Below, one piece after another: positions 1 to 13,514 of a stretch of 64,000 nucleotides of DNA. The DNA comes from Chromobotia macracanthus (Eukaryota; Chordata; Actinopteri; Cypriniformes; Botiidae), in contig JAZGTH010000005.1 of the NCBI GenBank assembly GCA_036877525.1, forward strand, positions 10,518,001-10,582,000. The letters run 5' to 3'. Position 1 is the stretch's first letter. Every line of letters starts with the position of its first letter. Below the pieces are notes generated by a model. The model did no database searches. It saw only the letters and a program-made list of their open reading frames with translations, and was not told the DNA's origin. The position numbers and the translations under genes were made by a program.

Positions 1-319
1 ACAAACATGTCAGCAAAAATTGACAACTTAACAAGGAACAAACGTGGTATTCTACTGGTGACGAAAGTGGCTCCTCAAATGATCTGGAGGGCTAATTCCC
101 CCTTGAAAATCGTTACATGGTTCTTATCAGATGAAGGGCTCTTGTGGTCTTGGCTACGTTCCCTCTGTTTACAAATCCACTAAGCAATGGTGCAAGCAAA
201 GCAAAAGGGCTTTACCGCAGACACTTGTGAATTTATGCCCGTCTCCTACCTGCCTTTGCACTGGTTTCGGAAAACACTACTGAATTGCCACAATGTGAGT
301 GTTGATCTCTCTGCAGTAA

Positions 320-650
320 CCCAGCTAACAATTTTAGGCTGTAAGAATGTTTCCCTAACATTTCTATTAAGTAACAAAATATAAAAAACTTTATTTTGAA
401 AGTTCTGGGAACATTCGTAATCTCTAATTTTTTAGACATTGTATTAACGTTACTGCTTGGTTATAAGAACATTACTCAAACTTTTAAAAATTCTGTAACA
501 TTTTTAAAACGTTCCACTTAAGAATGACAACTTAAGAATAGCGTTTTGATACACACAATATATAATGTTAAACAATTTCTATTAATGTTACTGCAAAAAA
601 TGTTTTAATAACATTTAACAGAGAACATTTAGAGAATATTAGCTAGGAAG
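320..650 (-). repeat. CCCAGCTAACA inverted-repeat element, copy 1
   Basis: Starts CCCAGCTAACAATTTTAGG and continues with the family's characteristic run (TGTAAGAATGTTTCCCTAA, then many AACATT/AACGTT words). This is the reverse orientation as I define it. The far end is decayed (ATTAGCTAGG), so the right boundary is approximate. The left flank is TAA. No coding capacity. Confidence 0.75.
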
Positions 651-2316
651 TGTTCTAAAGAGGTTTAACAGAGTCATTTTGAGCCTGTGATTACAGACAT
701 ACCGAGCTGTAATACCTTCTGCTTTGAGAGTGGAAGAACACATTCAACTCAACACTTAAACACAATATAAAGCACAATACAGTGTTCATGTAAGCTGAGC
801 CTTTAAAATGCTGTTTTCTGAGCCTAATGAGAGGACAGAGGCCTTTTACTGCTCCTCAAGATGTAGAAGTCACAGCATAATTGCAGTCCTAAAACACAGA
901 CAAAAGGCTTACGGATTGTTTAATATGCTAACAAAGGAAATGAGAGATGCGTTCTGCCAAACATACCCTGCCATCTCCCGCCCTCAGTGCCAAGAGATGC
1001 TGCAAAAACAACATGTGACATTTGTTTATAAAGCAAAGTAAATTCATGGAATTGTTTTAGTTGATTGGTCCAAAAAGATGCATGCCGAAACCTGTGTCCA
1101 AATCCAGTTTAACCCTCAGATCTCCAGACACGTTGTCCTTTTCTAGAAGTACCAGACAGAAACAGCTTAAAGCTTTCGGTAAGCTTAACTTTTAGTCTTT
1201 TCTTCTATTTATACAAATGATGAAATGTGACATCAAAGCCAACAATATTGTTGTCATGACACTTAGCACGAGCTTGAAGCTTACAGCTTAATATTATAGT
1301 TATATAGGTAATTGCCTAAGCACCAATTAACTAAAAAGAAATGATCTTGAAACGAAGAATACATTTAATAGAACGCTGCCTTGAGAGCAGGAAACCATTT
1401 TTACAGGGGTAAAACAGGTTAAAGTCATGATAGCTTTACTGAAGGAGGCATTTTGAACTGTTAAAGACTGGTGTGTATGTCTGTGACAACAGATTGTCTA
1501 AGACAAAGCAAACAAGCAATTTTGCTCTTGAAACCCAAGAACAAAGCAATTATGCGACAATGTCATTTTGCTCCCCAGAAACCATATCCGTGTCTTTCTG
1601 CCATTCTTTTACATCTTTAGTCAAGAAGCTGAGGGGTGCACTGGTGAGAAGTTTTCTCCTCCCTTAAGAGAAGTTAAAATAATTTCTCCACACAGGGTTT
1701 TATCAGGTGTGGCACCTGCAGGGACACCCATCAGAGGATGCTGGGTAGGTCAGGGCAGCTGTTGGGCAGTGTCTCGTGCCTCAGAGAGCGTGTGAGCGGA
1801 TGGGATTAGTCTGGGTTTAATCTGAGCGTCAGGGATGGGAGGGGGAGAAGAGCCAGAGCTGGAGCTCTGCTGGATGAGATAAGCGTGAGCAGAGGAGGAA
1901 TAAACAGGCAGATAACCTCTCTTACTCTACCCTCTAGGCCATCTCATCACAGGTCAACAGCGTGCCCCTGATTTTTGTCCGAATCTTTCAAATTACATTT
2001 AAAATACAACTCATACAAAAATGAACTGATAAAACCTCAAATTACTGATTTTTTATTTAAAGATTTAAAGTCTGATTTAAACTGATTTAAAGGCTAACCA
2101 AAAAATAACCAAATATTTTAAAAAATTATTTTAATTTATTAGATTTCAGACTGATCTAAACTCAATATGGTATAATCAAAATGCAGGTTTTGTTGCAGGT
2201 CAAATGGAGTAACGCTAATAACACCTTTACTTAAAATAACATAATCAGGAAAAACATTCTGTAAACAAACATTTAGATATTAAGACATTTAGAAATTTAG
2301 AGCAGTGATACACATG

Positions 2317-2347
<31 letters not shown>

Positions 2348-2773
2348 TCTGTGGGTGTATTAAACAAATGGACTCTCTCCTCATTCTGTATCTGTCTCAA
2401 TTGTGAGGTCATAGTGCTCCAATGTGGCAGGTCAGCCATGCAGAGCTTTTCTATCACGTTCAAACAAGGCCCGCAGCAGTCAAGTACAGACCGACTGCGT
2501 GAGAGTAGCACTCACGGGCCTGGCCACAGAAAATCCATTAAATTAAACCAGAGCTCTATGTATTTAACTAGTATTCATCAACATTAGACCACAAGAGATC
2601 ATCTTCAGTATTATTAAGATGAGCGCGGCTGTGAATGCTAATAAAAAAATTCATCTCAGTGTCTACAGACCCAGCACAGTGAGAAGCTTATGAGAATAAA
2701 GATAATCTTATTAAAATGTTGCACAGCTGTGGGTTACAGTGATGTGTAGAGTAGCGGGACTGGTAAGCAGAAA
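651..2773. other. Unassigned intron sequence
   Basis: Apart from the (CT)n run I see nothing here. 2030-2170 is very AT-rich with repeated TTTAAA words. 1660-1920 is GC-richer but has no recognisable motif set. Confidence 0.5.
2317..2350. repeat. (CT)n microsatellite
   Basis: Seventeen CT-type units interrupted once by GT. The minus-strand open frame with repeated Arg/Glu residues here is only its translation. Confidence 0.95.
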
Positions 2774-3108
2774 CCGAGCTAACATGGAATGTTCTCAGAA
2801 CGTTGGCTAAGAATCTCTTAAAGCTGTTCCAAAGTTATCAAAAACATTCTTGCAGTAAGATTAGTAGGATGTTTTGCCGTTATATATCTATATATAAAAA
2901 AGGTTATTCTAAAGTAGTTTGTGGAATATTTTAAAACCATTACAGAATAAAAAAAAAGTTTGAACAATGTTCTTTTAACCAAACAATAACGTTAATACAA
3001 CTGGATGCTTTGAACGTTCCTAGAACTTTTAAAATAACATTTGTAATGTTTGTTACTTTTGTTTTTGTTAATGGAAATGCTCTTACAACCTAAAATTTGT
3101 AGCTTGGA
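2774..3108 (+). repeat. CCCAGCTAACA inverted-repeat element, copy 2
   Basis: Begins CCGAGCTAACATGGAATG and ends CTAAAATTTGTAGCTTGG, both degenerate forms of the family termini. The interior shares the TTCTTGCAGTAA, TATATATC and CTTTTAACCAAACAATAACG blocks in the order seen in other copies. An older, mutated copy. Confidence 0.75.
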
Positions 3109-6100
3109 AGTTGCTGGTTTGAGCTTCTACAAGCTCTAAGCTTTCACAGTTCAATGTTCAAAGCTCAATGTCTCAAAAAGGAACATTTTTGCCACACTTT
3201 CCAAGGAAAAGAAGAAAAATCTTTTTTTCCCTTATATGCTACTTTAAGATTTATAATTCTGCTCAGGTTGCTCCTGTAGGACTGCCCTCGTGAGTAAGTG
3301 TAAGTGGAATCTAAGTAGCTTTAGATAAATGAATCCGTAAGATAACTACTGTCTTACAGAAAATACTGATTCATGTAACCCTGTTCTTACTGTGAGAAGT
3401 CAAACTGCCTCTTCCTGTGGGCTAATGGGATGCAAAAGGTACAGAGAGCAGCAGAGAGGATCCACGTAAAATGATCTGGATCTATTTCTTGCTGCTGTCT
3501 GTTACAGTACAAGAGTCAGTGGGAGTCAGATGAAGGCCTGCAGGAGGTCCCTGCTGTGATGCTTCCTCTGATGCCTGGACAAAAGCTTCCATTTTGAACA
3601 CTGGTCTAATTGGAAACAGTGCCCTGTGTCACCACGAAAACTATGATGAACACCTGAGGGCGAAGTCAAATGACACTACTACTGCAGTTTTAGCCAATAC
3701 GATCATGGGATTTTGCTCCTGAAAGGAAAACAGTTGTGTTTACATTTAGGGATGTATGATATATAGATGAGTGTATCAACCAGTATTGAAAACTGATAAT
3801 AACTCAGTTCACTCAGCTGACTCCAAGCCAGTTCAATCTTTATCCCCATTAGATTTCAAAATGACAAAATTACAGTAAACATACAATGGTTATACAAATA
3901 TAGATTTTAAATGCCAGTTGTAAAAGAATGTAAAGTTATAGATTGAAGCTTCCATTGGAAATATTTTCTAAATGCGACATATGAAAACACTGGAAACTGT
4001 ACCATGATAATGCTTTCAGATTGTATAAGCATTACTATTACTTAAAAACTTCATAATAATAATACTAAATTATATAAAATATATATAATAGAATATATAA
4101 AAATGTATAAAGTATTTTAATTGTATATGTTTGTAATACATATAGTATTTCAGTTTATAATAAAAAGTATAACAGTCTAAAAACAGTTACAGACCTTTAA
4201 GGGTTTCAAAACAGAATTGTATTATAATAACAATTTCCAACACGCGTGCAGTTTTACAGAAGCAGAAAGATGTTCCCTGTGGACAAAAACAAAGAATAAA
4301 GAGGTTTTCTTTTGACACTAAGAGAAAGCCGAGCAGAAGCCTAAAACCATGAGACTGAAAACCACGTTCAAACACATGGCGTAAATGAGCAAGTCTCAGC
4401 TATAAAACACACGTAAATCTTTTACTGTTCAGGGCTGCATTACCGTAGCTTCCATGTCAGAAGATAAAAGGCAAAGGCTTGTGATATTCCTGCACAAATG
4501 CCACATAACATACACAGACACACACGCTCTACCAATCCAATTTAGTTTTTTTTATTAAAGAATGCTTATACAGCTCTATGTTATGTACAGATTTTTGACG
4601 GAGTGCTGCTGTTGAATGTTATAAAGATGACAGCAGTGACACAAAAGATGCGAGACTGTTTCACAGGTTCTCATCAAAGCCGACACTCAACCTGACACAA
4701 GCGAGTATTGTGTTACTCACATACTGATCTATCCTCGCTCCTCTGATCTTCAGTGCACAGAAGAACGAGTGTGTGTGTGATGGAGGTGGTGGTAGGAATA
4801 GTGACAAGATTGTCAGCTTGCATTATTCTCTCCCAGCTGGGGGGATTCAAAATAACAAGGTGGGTTTGGAGCCCAAAGGGAGAAGAAAAACAACAACAGA
4901 AAAAAGATCACCCTACAATCATCCCAACGAGACATCAACAAGACGTCACATCTGAGGGAGTCGCAGAAGAAAGGGGTGCTGTCAGCCTCTCTAGCAGTAA
5001 GATCAAAAGTGCCGGCTTACGTCTTCATTAAAAAACGACTTCACAGGGAAATCTTCATGCTACGGTTTTCAACAGGTCATGACCTTTTCTGCTGGGTTCA
5101 CTGAAATCATACAGCACTAGATTCGGTCTGTGGCGTCAGTAAACATCTCATGCCACCTAAAAACACAACCAGACACAAACAACTAACAGCCCAAAAAACT
5201 GTGCCGTGTGACTACCATAAAATCATTTTGTGAGGGGAGAAATACAGTGAAATTAAAGTCATATTTACTGATTATCTTACTCTCTGCTTTACAATAGCTC
5301 TTAAATGTTATTGCGTTGTTTTTGTAGCCACTGCACAATTTTTGACCAATCTCTTTCTGCAAGAGAAAGAAATTACAAGAGGTTTCACGGGTACTAGCAT
5401 TCTAAGAGCTACAACAGACCGGAGAATGTAATGTTGTGTGTGGGAGGGTGCAATGCATGTGTAATTATGTCAGTTTACATTTGACACCACAGTCCTGGAG
5501 CCACAGAGAGGCTTATTCTACATACAAAGTAGATTAAAGCCATACAAGCCATACACACTATGCTGGTGCATTTACTGTATGACTCTATATCCCAGGGGAG
5601 GGTTTAAAACAGGCTGAGATAGTTCCAAAAACCCTTAGTCCTGATTCTATAGGCCATATGAGGAGACACATTTTGGGGGATGGGCGGGGGGTTGGGGTGT
5701 CATGTCACATTGGGCTGGTGTCTTCTTTAGTGGTTAACCTTTGGAGAAATCCAGACACATCTCAGGGTGTTAGCATATTTCCCGGGTGGCAAATACACCC
5801 TGATGTGGGGAGAGATGGCATTTCCCCATTTTTTGTTTCAAAGCACAAATTCAGGCTTGCATGCCATGATGGTTTCTCCTCTGGGCAGATTTACCACTAT
5901 AAACCACAGACACAGCCATACAGCAAATGCTGAATAATGCTAATGAGAGCGAGAATCAAAGTTTGGTGGTTGAGGCGTAGATGGTTAATAATTCTCTCTT
6001 ATGAGAACTACAAATAGGCTTATCACCGGTTAGATCTGTCAATCAAACATTCAGTACAATAAAAATCCTTTGTTGTGATCAAAGCTGTCTAGACATTACA

Positions 6101-7022
6101 AGCAGACATGCAAGTTATATCTGGGAGGCATAATTTGAAATTTGTACAATTCGTACATGAATTTCTGTAGTTGAGCTATCACAAAGACTATGATAGAAAT
6201 TATGCGATTAATGCATGTGTATTCATTATAGCAATATATTAAAAATATATATTTGTTTAAACCAAAACACAACATGCACGTAGAACTATAATGTAATTTG
6301 GAGAAAAAGATTTTAAAAGCGAGAAAGTGGCTGTACGTTCGCCTCTAGTTGAGAAAGTGAGGAAATACACAGACCAAAGAGGGAAAATAAAAAGAGAACG
6401 TGGGGGATGGAAGTTTATCAAAGGGGTCGAGTTCCACATTCACTCCATCATGGATCTCAGTTCAGGGACATAAATCTCCTGCTTTCATCTGCTGGAGCTT
6501 CATACTCACACAGACGACTATTCACTCACACACTGCAGTGTGATGAATGAGCCCCCGGCTAGAAACATGTCCAGACGGACCCATTCAAGAAGGCATCCAA
6601 TGCATGTGGAGTCTTTTCTGTCTGTGGATACAGTGATGTACGTGTCCAGCTCTTTTGTAATGGAGATGACACAACAAAGAGGAAGATTCATTTTCATTTC
6701 TTTGTGATGACTCAAGGTTATGCTATGCGAAGGATCTCTATTGTTACTCCATCACAATTCACCTGTCCCATCTTAAATGCATTGTAGGAGGCTTATGTGT
6801 TCCTCAGCAAGGGGGTAAACTTTAGAGACATCTGCAGTTATGGCTTTCAATATGCGTTAGTTCAGTTTCAGAAATTCTGTTGCACACTGTAAAGATTCAG
6901 GCAAAAAAATTAAGAAGCAGTAAAACTATCTTTGTATTAATGGAGACAATAAAGAGAAGACAGATCATTATGAAGAGAGAAAAGACTGGGAGATAATGTG
7001 AAGTGCATGTGGTTAACCAATA
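3109..7022. other. Unassigned intron sequence
   Basis: No recognisable gene or complete repeat. 4030-4180 is an AT-rich low-complexity stretch. The 92-codon open frame at 4753 has no visible domain and no splice context. Confidence 0.5.
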
Positions 7023-7302
7023 CCCAGCTAACAGGCAATGTTATCAGAATATTGGCTAATGTTCTCTAAAAGTTCTCTCAAAGTCAGCACTGTCACTAAC
7101 AGTAATGTTAGTAGAACTTTTTAACGTTATATATCATATATCAAAAACGTTATTCATGAGTCATTAGTGGAACATTTGTGTAAAAAAAACACATTTGGAC
7201 ATCTTAAACATTCCTAGAACTTTAAAGTAACATTTTTAACGTTTTTGTTACTTAATGGAAATTTAAGGGAAACACCCTTACAACCTAAAATTGTTAGCTG
7301 GG
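7023..7302 (+). repeat. CCCAGCTAACA inverted-repeat element, copy 3 (intact termini)
   Basis: Perfect 11-bp terminal inverted repeats, CCCAGCTAACA at the left and TGTTAGCTGGG at the right. The element is flanked by TA on both sides, consistent with a TA target duplication. At 280 bp it is shorter than the fullest copies, with part of the middle missing. No open frame of its own, so non-autonomous. Confidence 0.85.
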
Positions 7303-8450
7303 TAGGCCACAATAACCTACTTAATGTAAACTTAAAGTTTCTGCCTAAAATATCTGTGAGAGGTGTGATCTATTATCACAAGGACTCTGCAGGCGAATCA
7401 ACAGGAAGTGGGTCTGTTTGACACAGGAAACAGGAAAGATAGATCCTGCTATTTTAATCACATTACCAATGCTATAATCTTGCTATACTGAAACACTTCC
7501 ACGCTGTACCATTCAAAATCGAGATTGGTTTAACAGGTTTTTGTTTATATCCACAAATCCTATTTATTATCCAGACCTTTTTTAAAAAGGGGAATTAAAG
7601 TAAGCCCTGATATTTATGGATCTCCAGAACTGATCTCCACAATCATTGCGTCCTGTAGTACTAAAAGCACACACTTAGATTTAATCTGACTAATATTATC
7701 ATCAGTAGAAAACCGCAAACAATGGCTGTTCATAAGAGATCTCAGAAAGAAAGACATGGAGGAGCTTTGGCCCAATCAGTTGTCCTTTTACTTCCCCCTT
7801 TACTTGCTGAATGCAAGATCCTGTTAAAACCGATGAGAGCTATCACAACTATTTCTGCCATCTTCAGGTTTGGAGAGCACTGGTGTGCTGGTACTCAGAA
7901 ATCCAGTTCGACCGAGCTTGATTATTCAATTCTTCTGCACCTTGGAGGGGTTTGAATGTATGGCATGACCCCCCTCTGTGTATATCTCTATTCTTCTTCC
8001 TCTAGATCTTGTTATCTCTCTCTTTCTGCATTTCTTTTCCCCTGGAGGGGATTGATTGGCCTTGAACATGTTGGCTGAGGGCTGGGTTCGACACGGGCAC
8101 TCAGCAGGGCCACCTGACTGCTCTGGGGCCTAATGAGCTGGCTGGAAAGATTATGCAGTCTTTAAGAAAATTTCTCAATCTCTGCTTGTGAAAGTATGCA
8201 GCACAGCAAACAGCCAGAGCAACAGACACGCTTGAGCCTGTCAGATTTAACACACCAGTCTCACCTGTGCATGTTAACATACTGTAAAATATCATCAGTG
8301 CATTAAAAACAGGGAAATTAGCCATTCTTGAACTTTATCACAAGCAAAAATGTAACAGCTCTCACCCATTTTGACAGTGAAACAAGATTTAAAGATATAT
8401 AAAACAGCTAACAAAATATTTCAATGGATTCAATGGACCTCTGCTATGTT

Positions 8451-8495
8451 CCCAGCGAACAATTTCAGGTTGTAAATTGTAACTTCCATTAGAGA
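8451..8495 (-). repeat. Fragment of the CCCAGCTAACA element
   Basis: Only the terminus CCCAGCGAACAATTTCAGG followed by TTGTAAA is recognisable, after which the similarity is lost. It matches the reverse-orientation start of the family with two or three substitutions. Probably a solo end left by deletion. Confidence 0.45.
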
Positions 8496-8807
8496 CCAGC
8501 AAGTTAAATACCACGATGCTGCAGAAATCAAGAGCTTTCCATTTAGTCTAGGCCTCATCCAAAACACGAAAGTGATGACTCTGGCACCAGTTCTCTTCCA
8601 CTGCTACCCTGCCTGCATTGTTTTAGGCAACGCTCAACAAGGGAAATCCATTAAGATGTCAATTGCTGAAGGATGAAAGGGGACAAAGCTAACCTGTCTG
8701 ATGGAAGTGCTGGAACATGGCTGCCTGTAGCTTTCACTTCACTACCTGACCAAATCTCTCATTCTGTTGTATCTGCCTTTCTCTTTTCTTTCATATTTGA
8801 CCTAAAG

Positions 8808-9092
8808 CAGTGCATCTCAGCCTTTTTAACTTTAAGGCCCACTCACTTTAAGGTCCACAACATTATTTGAAGCCCTCCACACTAATTTCCTACCCAATAA
8901 AATATTCTACAGTTTGGTATGACTACAAAGATGTGTTTTGTTTTCTAAAAGTAACCAAACACTAAGAAATATCTTGATGTTTTGTTGGTTAAGGTAATTT
9001 TAACACTTGTTTTGTCTTATTTTAAATTATTTGAAGGCACCTTTGAACTTTGTTGAGGCCCCCATGGCGGGCTGCAGCCCCCTTGACCATAG
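8808..9092. mobile_element. hAT-like non-autonomous element, 285 bp
   Basis: Starts CAGTGCATCTCAGCC, a typical hAT terminus (CAGTGnTTCTCAACC type), followed by a GGCCCACTC block. It ends GGGCTGCAGCCCCC then TTGACCATAG, a decayed complement of that terminus. The flanks are an 8-bp near-duplication, ACCTAAAG (8800-8807) and ACCGAAAG (9093-9100), with one mismatch; 8-bp duplications are diagnostic of hAT. No transposase frame. Likely an old MITE-type insertion. Confidence 0.6.
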
Positions 9093-12000
9093 ACCGAAAG
9101 CATAATAAAGAAACGACTAAAAAATTCTCCACACATTTTTAAAAACATTACTGTAGACATCGCAGCTCCACAGCTACATCAGTGAGGCTTTTTTAACAAA
9201 CAAAGAAGTCCAATATGTTATATTAAAAATTGTTACACACACACGCAACAAACGCACCTATCCAAAAAGTCAATTTCCTGTGAAGCTTGTGAACCTGAGC
9301 TCAGTGGTCACAATGGGGACTCGGGCCTTTGTCTTGTCTTTGGAGCAAGGCTCTGCTCCCTCTGATAAAATGCAATCTGACGGGCGCTTTTAATATCAGT
9401 GTGATGTCTTCCTCCCAGGACAACGTTGACCTCGATCACACTATGCTAACAGAAATAACAGCAACACAGAGAGGACACACACCAGGGAAACGTGCACACA
9501 TACACAAAATCTGCCCAGAGCCTTAGGGCAAGTCATATCACTTTAAATTACCACTTCTCTCATACAGATTCAACAACATCCGACTTTAGGTGTCCTCAAC
9601 CGCCTGCATAATCAATTTGCAGAAAAGCTAAACAATAAACGTACTAGACAGCATGCAATATACAAAAATCGCAGGCATGCAAGAGTGTCGCACTGATTAT
9701 GTTTATAGTGACGGCTGCAGTGGCTAAATTTCCTGTTTCCTAATTACAGACCTGCAATGAATCCAGCCAGTTGACGGATGACTAAAAGTGAGCATGTTTG
9801 TATGCCTGATGTAATACATTCAGGTCTTTCAATATAGCGATCTCAATACGTTCTGCTTGGCCTGCTGTTCATTTACCAAAGAAGCCAGACATGCAAGTCT
9901 CCGTTTGCCTGGAGGAAATAAAGCTCAACCACTACAAAGAAACAGGCTGTGCCAACCTCAGCTGGAAGGGCTGAATCAACGCCAGGCTGGGACAGCAGAC
10001 AGAGGCTGGCATTTCAAGCTGGGGTCAGGTTCAGCAACTGAGGAGAGAGCCGCTGGTTCACGGGTGCTATTCGCCATCTGTCCACTAGATCAAAACTTCT
10101 TTTCCTGATTGCATAAATGTCATGAGCAGAAACAGTTTTGGTCTTAAAAACAAACTCAGAACCATTACTGGAGCTCAGCATTTGAATTTTGCCAATCAAT
10201 GACGCTCTAAAAGAGAGATCTGAACTTTCTAACCACGAAGTGTGAGATGGCAACGTTCCACATGCAGCAGGGAAAGCGGGCCTGGCGTGGGCTCGTTTCC
10301 AGTCTGTTTAGGTTTACGTGCTGCAGTTTTGTGTGCCAAGCTGTGACGCCGTGCCTGTGTGTGACAGCGCTCTGGATTCAATGTGCTTGGAGGTCAAAAT
10401 CACGCTGACTGAAGGAGCATTTGGGGTGCTGGTGGACCGCAACCACAGTGAGCTTGACGTAACCCCGCCTGGGAACGAGGGAACATGGGCGGACTGTCTC
10501 CAAAACCACAGCTAAAATAAGAGCAAACAGGCAGAACGTTTAGGGGGAGGGTGTCACAAAAAAGGAAAAAAAGGACAGAAATACAACTTAGGCTATGTAT
10601 GTTAGCAACGGATCACCTTTTACCCATAATTCTTGAAAGAAATTCCACATTATTGCAACCACCACAGTGACTAGGAAAAACCACAACGATGAATTAACAC
10701 ACAGAATTAACACGCAAAGTCAGTGCTCATCAAAATGGTATAAATAATAACTAATAAATAAACAAATGCATTTTGGCCAGTAGCTTTATCAGTAACTGCA
10801 ACAAACAGTATATACAGTATAATAGGTTTATATCATAATATAAACCAGAACAAACATGAAACTTCTGGCTGTTCAATTTTCTTTTTTCACCAGCCACTGG
10901 CAGGTGTGGCGGAAAGATAATTTTGTAGTCTGACCGTATTGCTCTGAGACAGTGCTGTATTTGTTCATTGAACACTCTCAAGCTGGTGTGTATGGGATGG
11001 GAGTTGTGTCCCTGCTCCCTGTCACCACCTCACTGACCTCACCTCCTCTGGACACCCTCTAATCCAAACACATTTGATCTATAAAGAGGATCTGAGCCTC
11101 ATCTCCTCTGACATAGCAAAAGCTCTCGGCTCGACCTTGTCTCTCATTCAGCTGAGCTTGCCACGGCAATGATCTGGATGATCAATCACATTTTGAATGA
11201 GACATTACATCATTAAATGTAAAACACAGTTGTAATTGAGTTTGTGTGATGATCAAACAGGAACATGACGGTTTCCACCAAAGTGCTAACAGTTTCTTGG
11301 CATGGTTCTTTTAGAATTTAAGCGTTCACCTGTTGTTTCATACCTCACATTAGTGAGATGGTGGAGTAATTTGTTTAATGCCACTCTGTGAAGACAGAGG
11401 CATTAACTTAATGCATCTCCTCTCTCCTTTGTTCCATAATGTCTGCTGCGTTTGGTTACACGGACAGACTGACCTTCTGTATGCACACGCCAATGCTTCT
11501 CTCTGCTCTGAAGATCATGACCTAAGCCAGTGACATATACAGACACTCAGACATGTGCTTCCAGAATGCCAGCTGAGGTCATGTGACAAAGATGACTTCC
11601 TCTTATAAGCTGCCTTTTAAATGAGGAGCGCAGGCTAAAGTGCAGTATAAATTTATAGACTTGCATTAACACAGGCTGGCCAGTTTAGGCCATGTAATGG
11701 AACATTATCCTTAACACAATTGAGAGACAATAAGAATGGAGAGAAAGTGAGAGAGAGCGAGTGAGAGAGACACCATAGGACTCAAAGTAATATTACAGTG
11801 TCCAGATGACTGACCTACATGCTGGTTAAATTATTTTTTCCTTTGTCTCTTTCTCTCTCTCTCTCAATTTCCTATTTTTGCCGGAAAAGAAAATAAAGTT
11901 GGTTGGTGCTTGTTTTTCATATATCTCTGGAAATTGAGCTGCTGCATCCAGATCAGCCAAAGTCCACTGGAGGAAATAGGATTTGTCAAACACACAGGAC

Positions 12001-12104
12001 TGAGGCAAGAATTTAAAGATGGAGGGGTGGTGTGGATGTGTGGATGGAGGGGTGGTGCACCTTGTTAAAGCTGTGGATTCACCAAGGCAGATATCACAGT
12101 GCTA
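9093..12104. other. Unassigned intron sequence
   Basis: Contains short CA (9234) and GA (11740) runs and the two-unit tandem repeat listed above. No exon-like block or intact repeat is seen. Confidence 0.5.
12018..12057. repeat. Two-unit tandem repeat
   Basis: GATGGAGGGGTGGTG occurs at 12018-12032 and 12043-12057, exact copies separated by TGGATGTGTG. A small G-rich duplication with four or more short G runs. Confidence 0.85.
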
Positions 12105-12417
12105 CCTAGCTAACAGGGAACATTCTCAGAACATTGCCTAACGTTCTGTAAACATTATATAAATTATATAAGCTATATAGAATGTTATATATCAAAAACA
12201 TTATTTTTAAGTTGTTAGTGAAACATTTTAAAAACATTACAGAACTAAGAAATGTTAACGTTAATAATAACGTTAGAAATAATAACGTTCTTATAACCAA
12301 GCAATAATTCTAAAACTTTCAAAAGCTGGATGTTTTAAAGGTTTAAACATTCAAAATTATTGTTGTAACTTGAAACATCAGGGAAACTAAAATTTCTTCC
12401 TAAAACTGTTAACTGGG
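12105..12417 (+). repeat. CCCAGCTAACA inverted-repeat element, copy 4
   Basis: Begins CCTAGCTAACAGGGAACATT and ends TGTTAACTGGG, with TA on both sides. The interior shows the family order, including a TATATC segment, the GTTAGTGAAACATTTT block and CTTATAACCAAGCAATAA. Moderately diverged. Confidence 0.8.
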
Positions 12418-13514
12418 TAGAGGCTTAGCAAATATCAAGACACTGATAGTTTGAACCTGGACCAAAAAAGTCAATTGCTTATTGGGGGGAATTAATCTAG
12501 ACATGCAGGTATAGTGGGATTTCCTTGACAATTTCATTAGACTGCAAAAATATGACTTTCCAAAGAGAATAATGAAAGGCCAAACATAAGTCCCAAACCA
12601 CTACCCTGTCTGCCACTGTTTAGTGAAACAGGTAGCGATGTATAAAGAAAATACATCTGCTTAGTAATAAAACAATTTACAGCAGCTTTAAGACACAAAG
12701 ACAGAGTGAACACTGTATTTACCACTGCACCACTGTATGTGCTAATGTAACAAGATACAGTTGATAAAAATCTTCTCAAAAGGCATTGAGCATTGATCCC
12801 CATAGGTTTGCATTATAGATAGTTATGTTATTGTACATCTTCTCCCAGCTCTCTAGATGAAAGCCACTGCCAAAACAACCATATAACCATTACGATATGC
12901 ACACTAAATCACTACACAAGTGCCTAAAGCGAAATATTACATTGCTGCTTTAAATGACATTACATGAGTGTAAACTGCAGCCACAATTGGCGGAACAGAA
13001 TCTGTTTTGTAACCATGACTACAGAAAGACATGGTCTATAAAAAAAGCCCAGAGTCCAAAAACCTCACATTTGACACACTCCATTATTTGCTGTTCTTGA
13101 CTGTCTCTCTTCAGTTCTCTGCTTTAGCTTCTGGCTCTTTACTGTTAGACGTCCCCATTTTATTCATACTGACATTTCCTTCCTGCTGTTGATCTTTTAG
13201 CACCTGCCATCTTGCTCAGATGTGAGGGACTTTCCATCTACACACCATTGGTTCTGGAATGTCAAAGATGCAAAACTTCTGTCTGTCATTTCCCTAAACA
13301 TTTTTGGGCAACAAAATTGTCATACCTGAAGAGAACATTGCTCACGCACCGTAACAAGTGTTGTATGTCAAAGATAAAGCTCTAAGAGTCAACAATTTAT
13401 AAAGTGCAATCACTGGTATGTTAGCAATTAGCACAAGAAATAGCTATATAGCATTCACTTAAGTTATTTAAAAATACTCAAACAAGCTACAAGCTACATG
13501 GGATGCGAAACTCT

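Noticed and set aside
3756..3815. Possible start of a GGGATGCACCGATAT-type hAT repeat (TTAGGGATGTATGATATATA)
   Set aside because: Similarity is limited to about 40 bp of AT-rich sequence and no matching right end was found.
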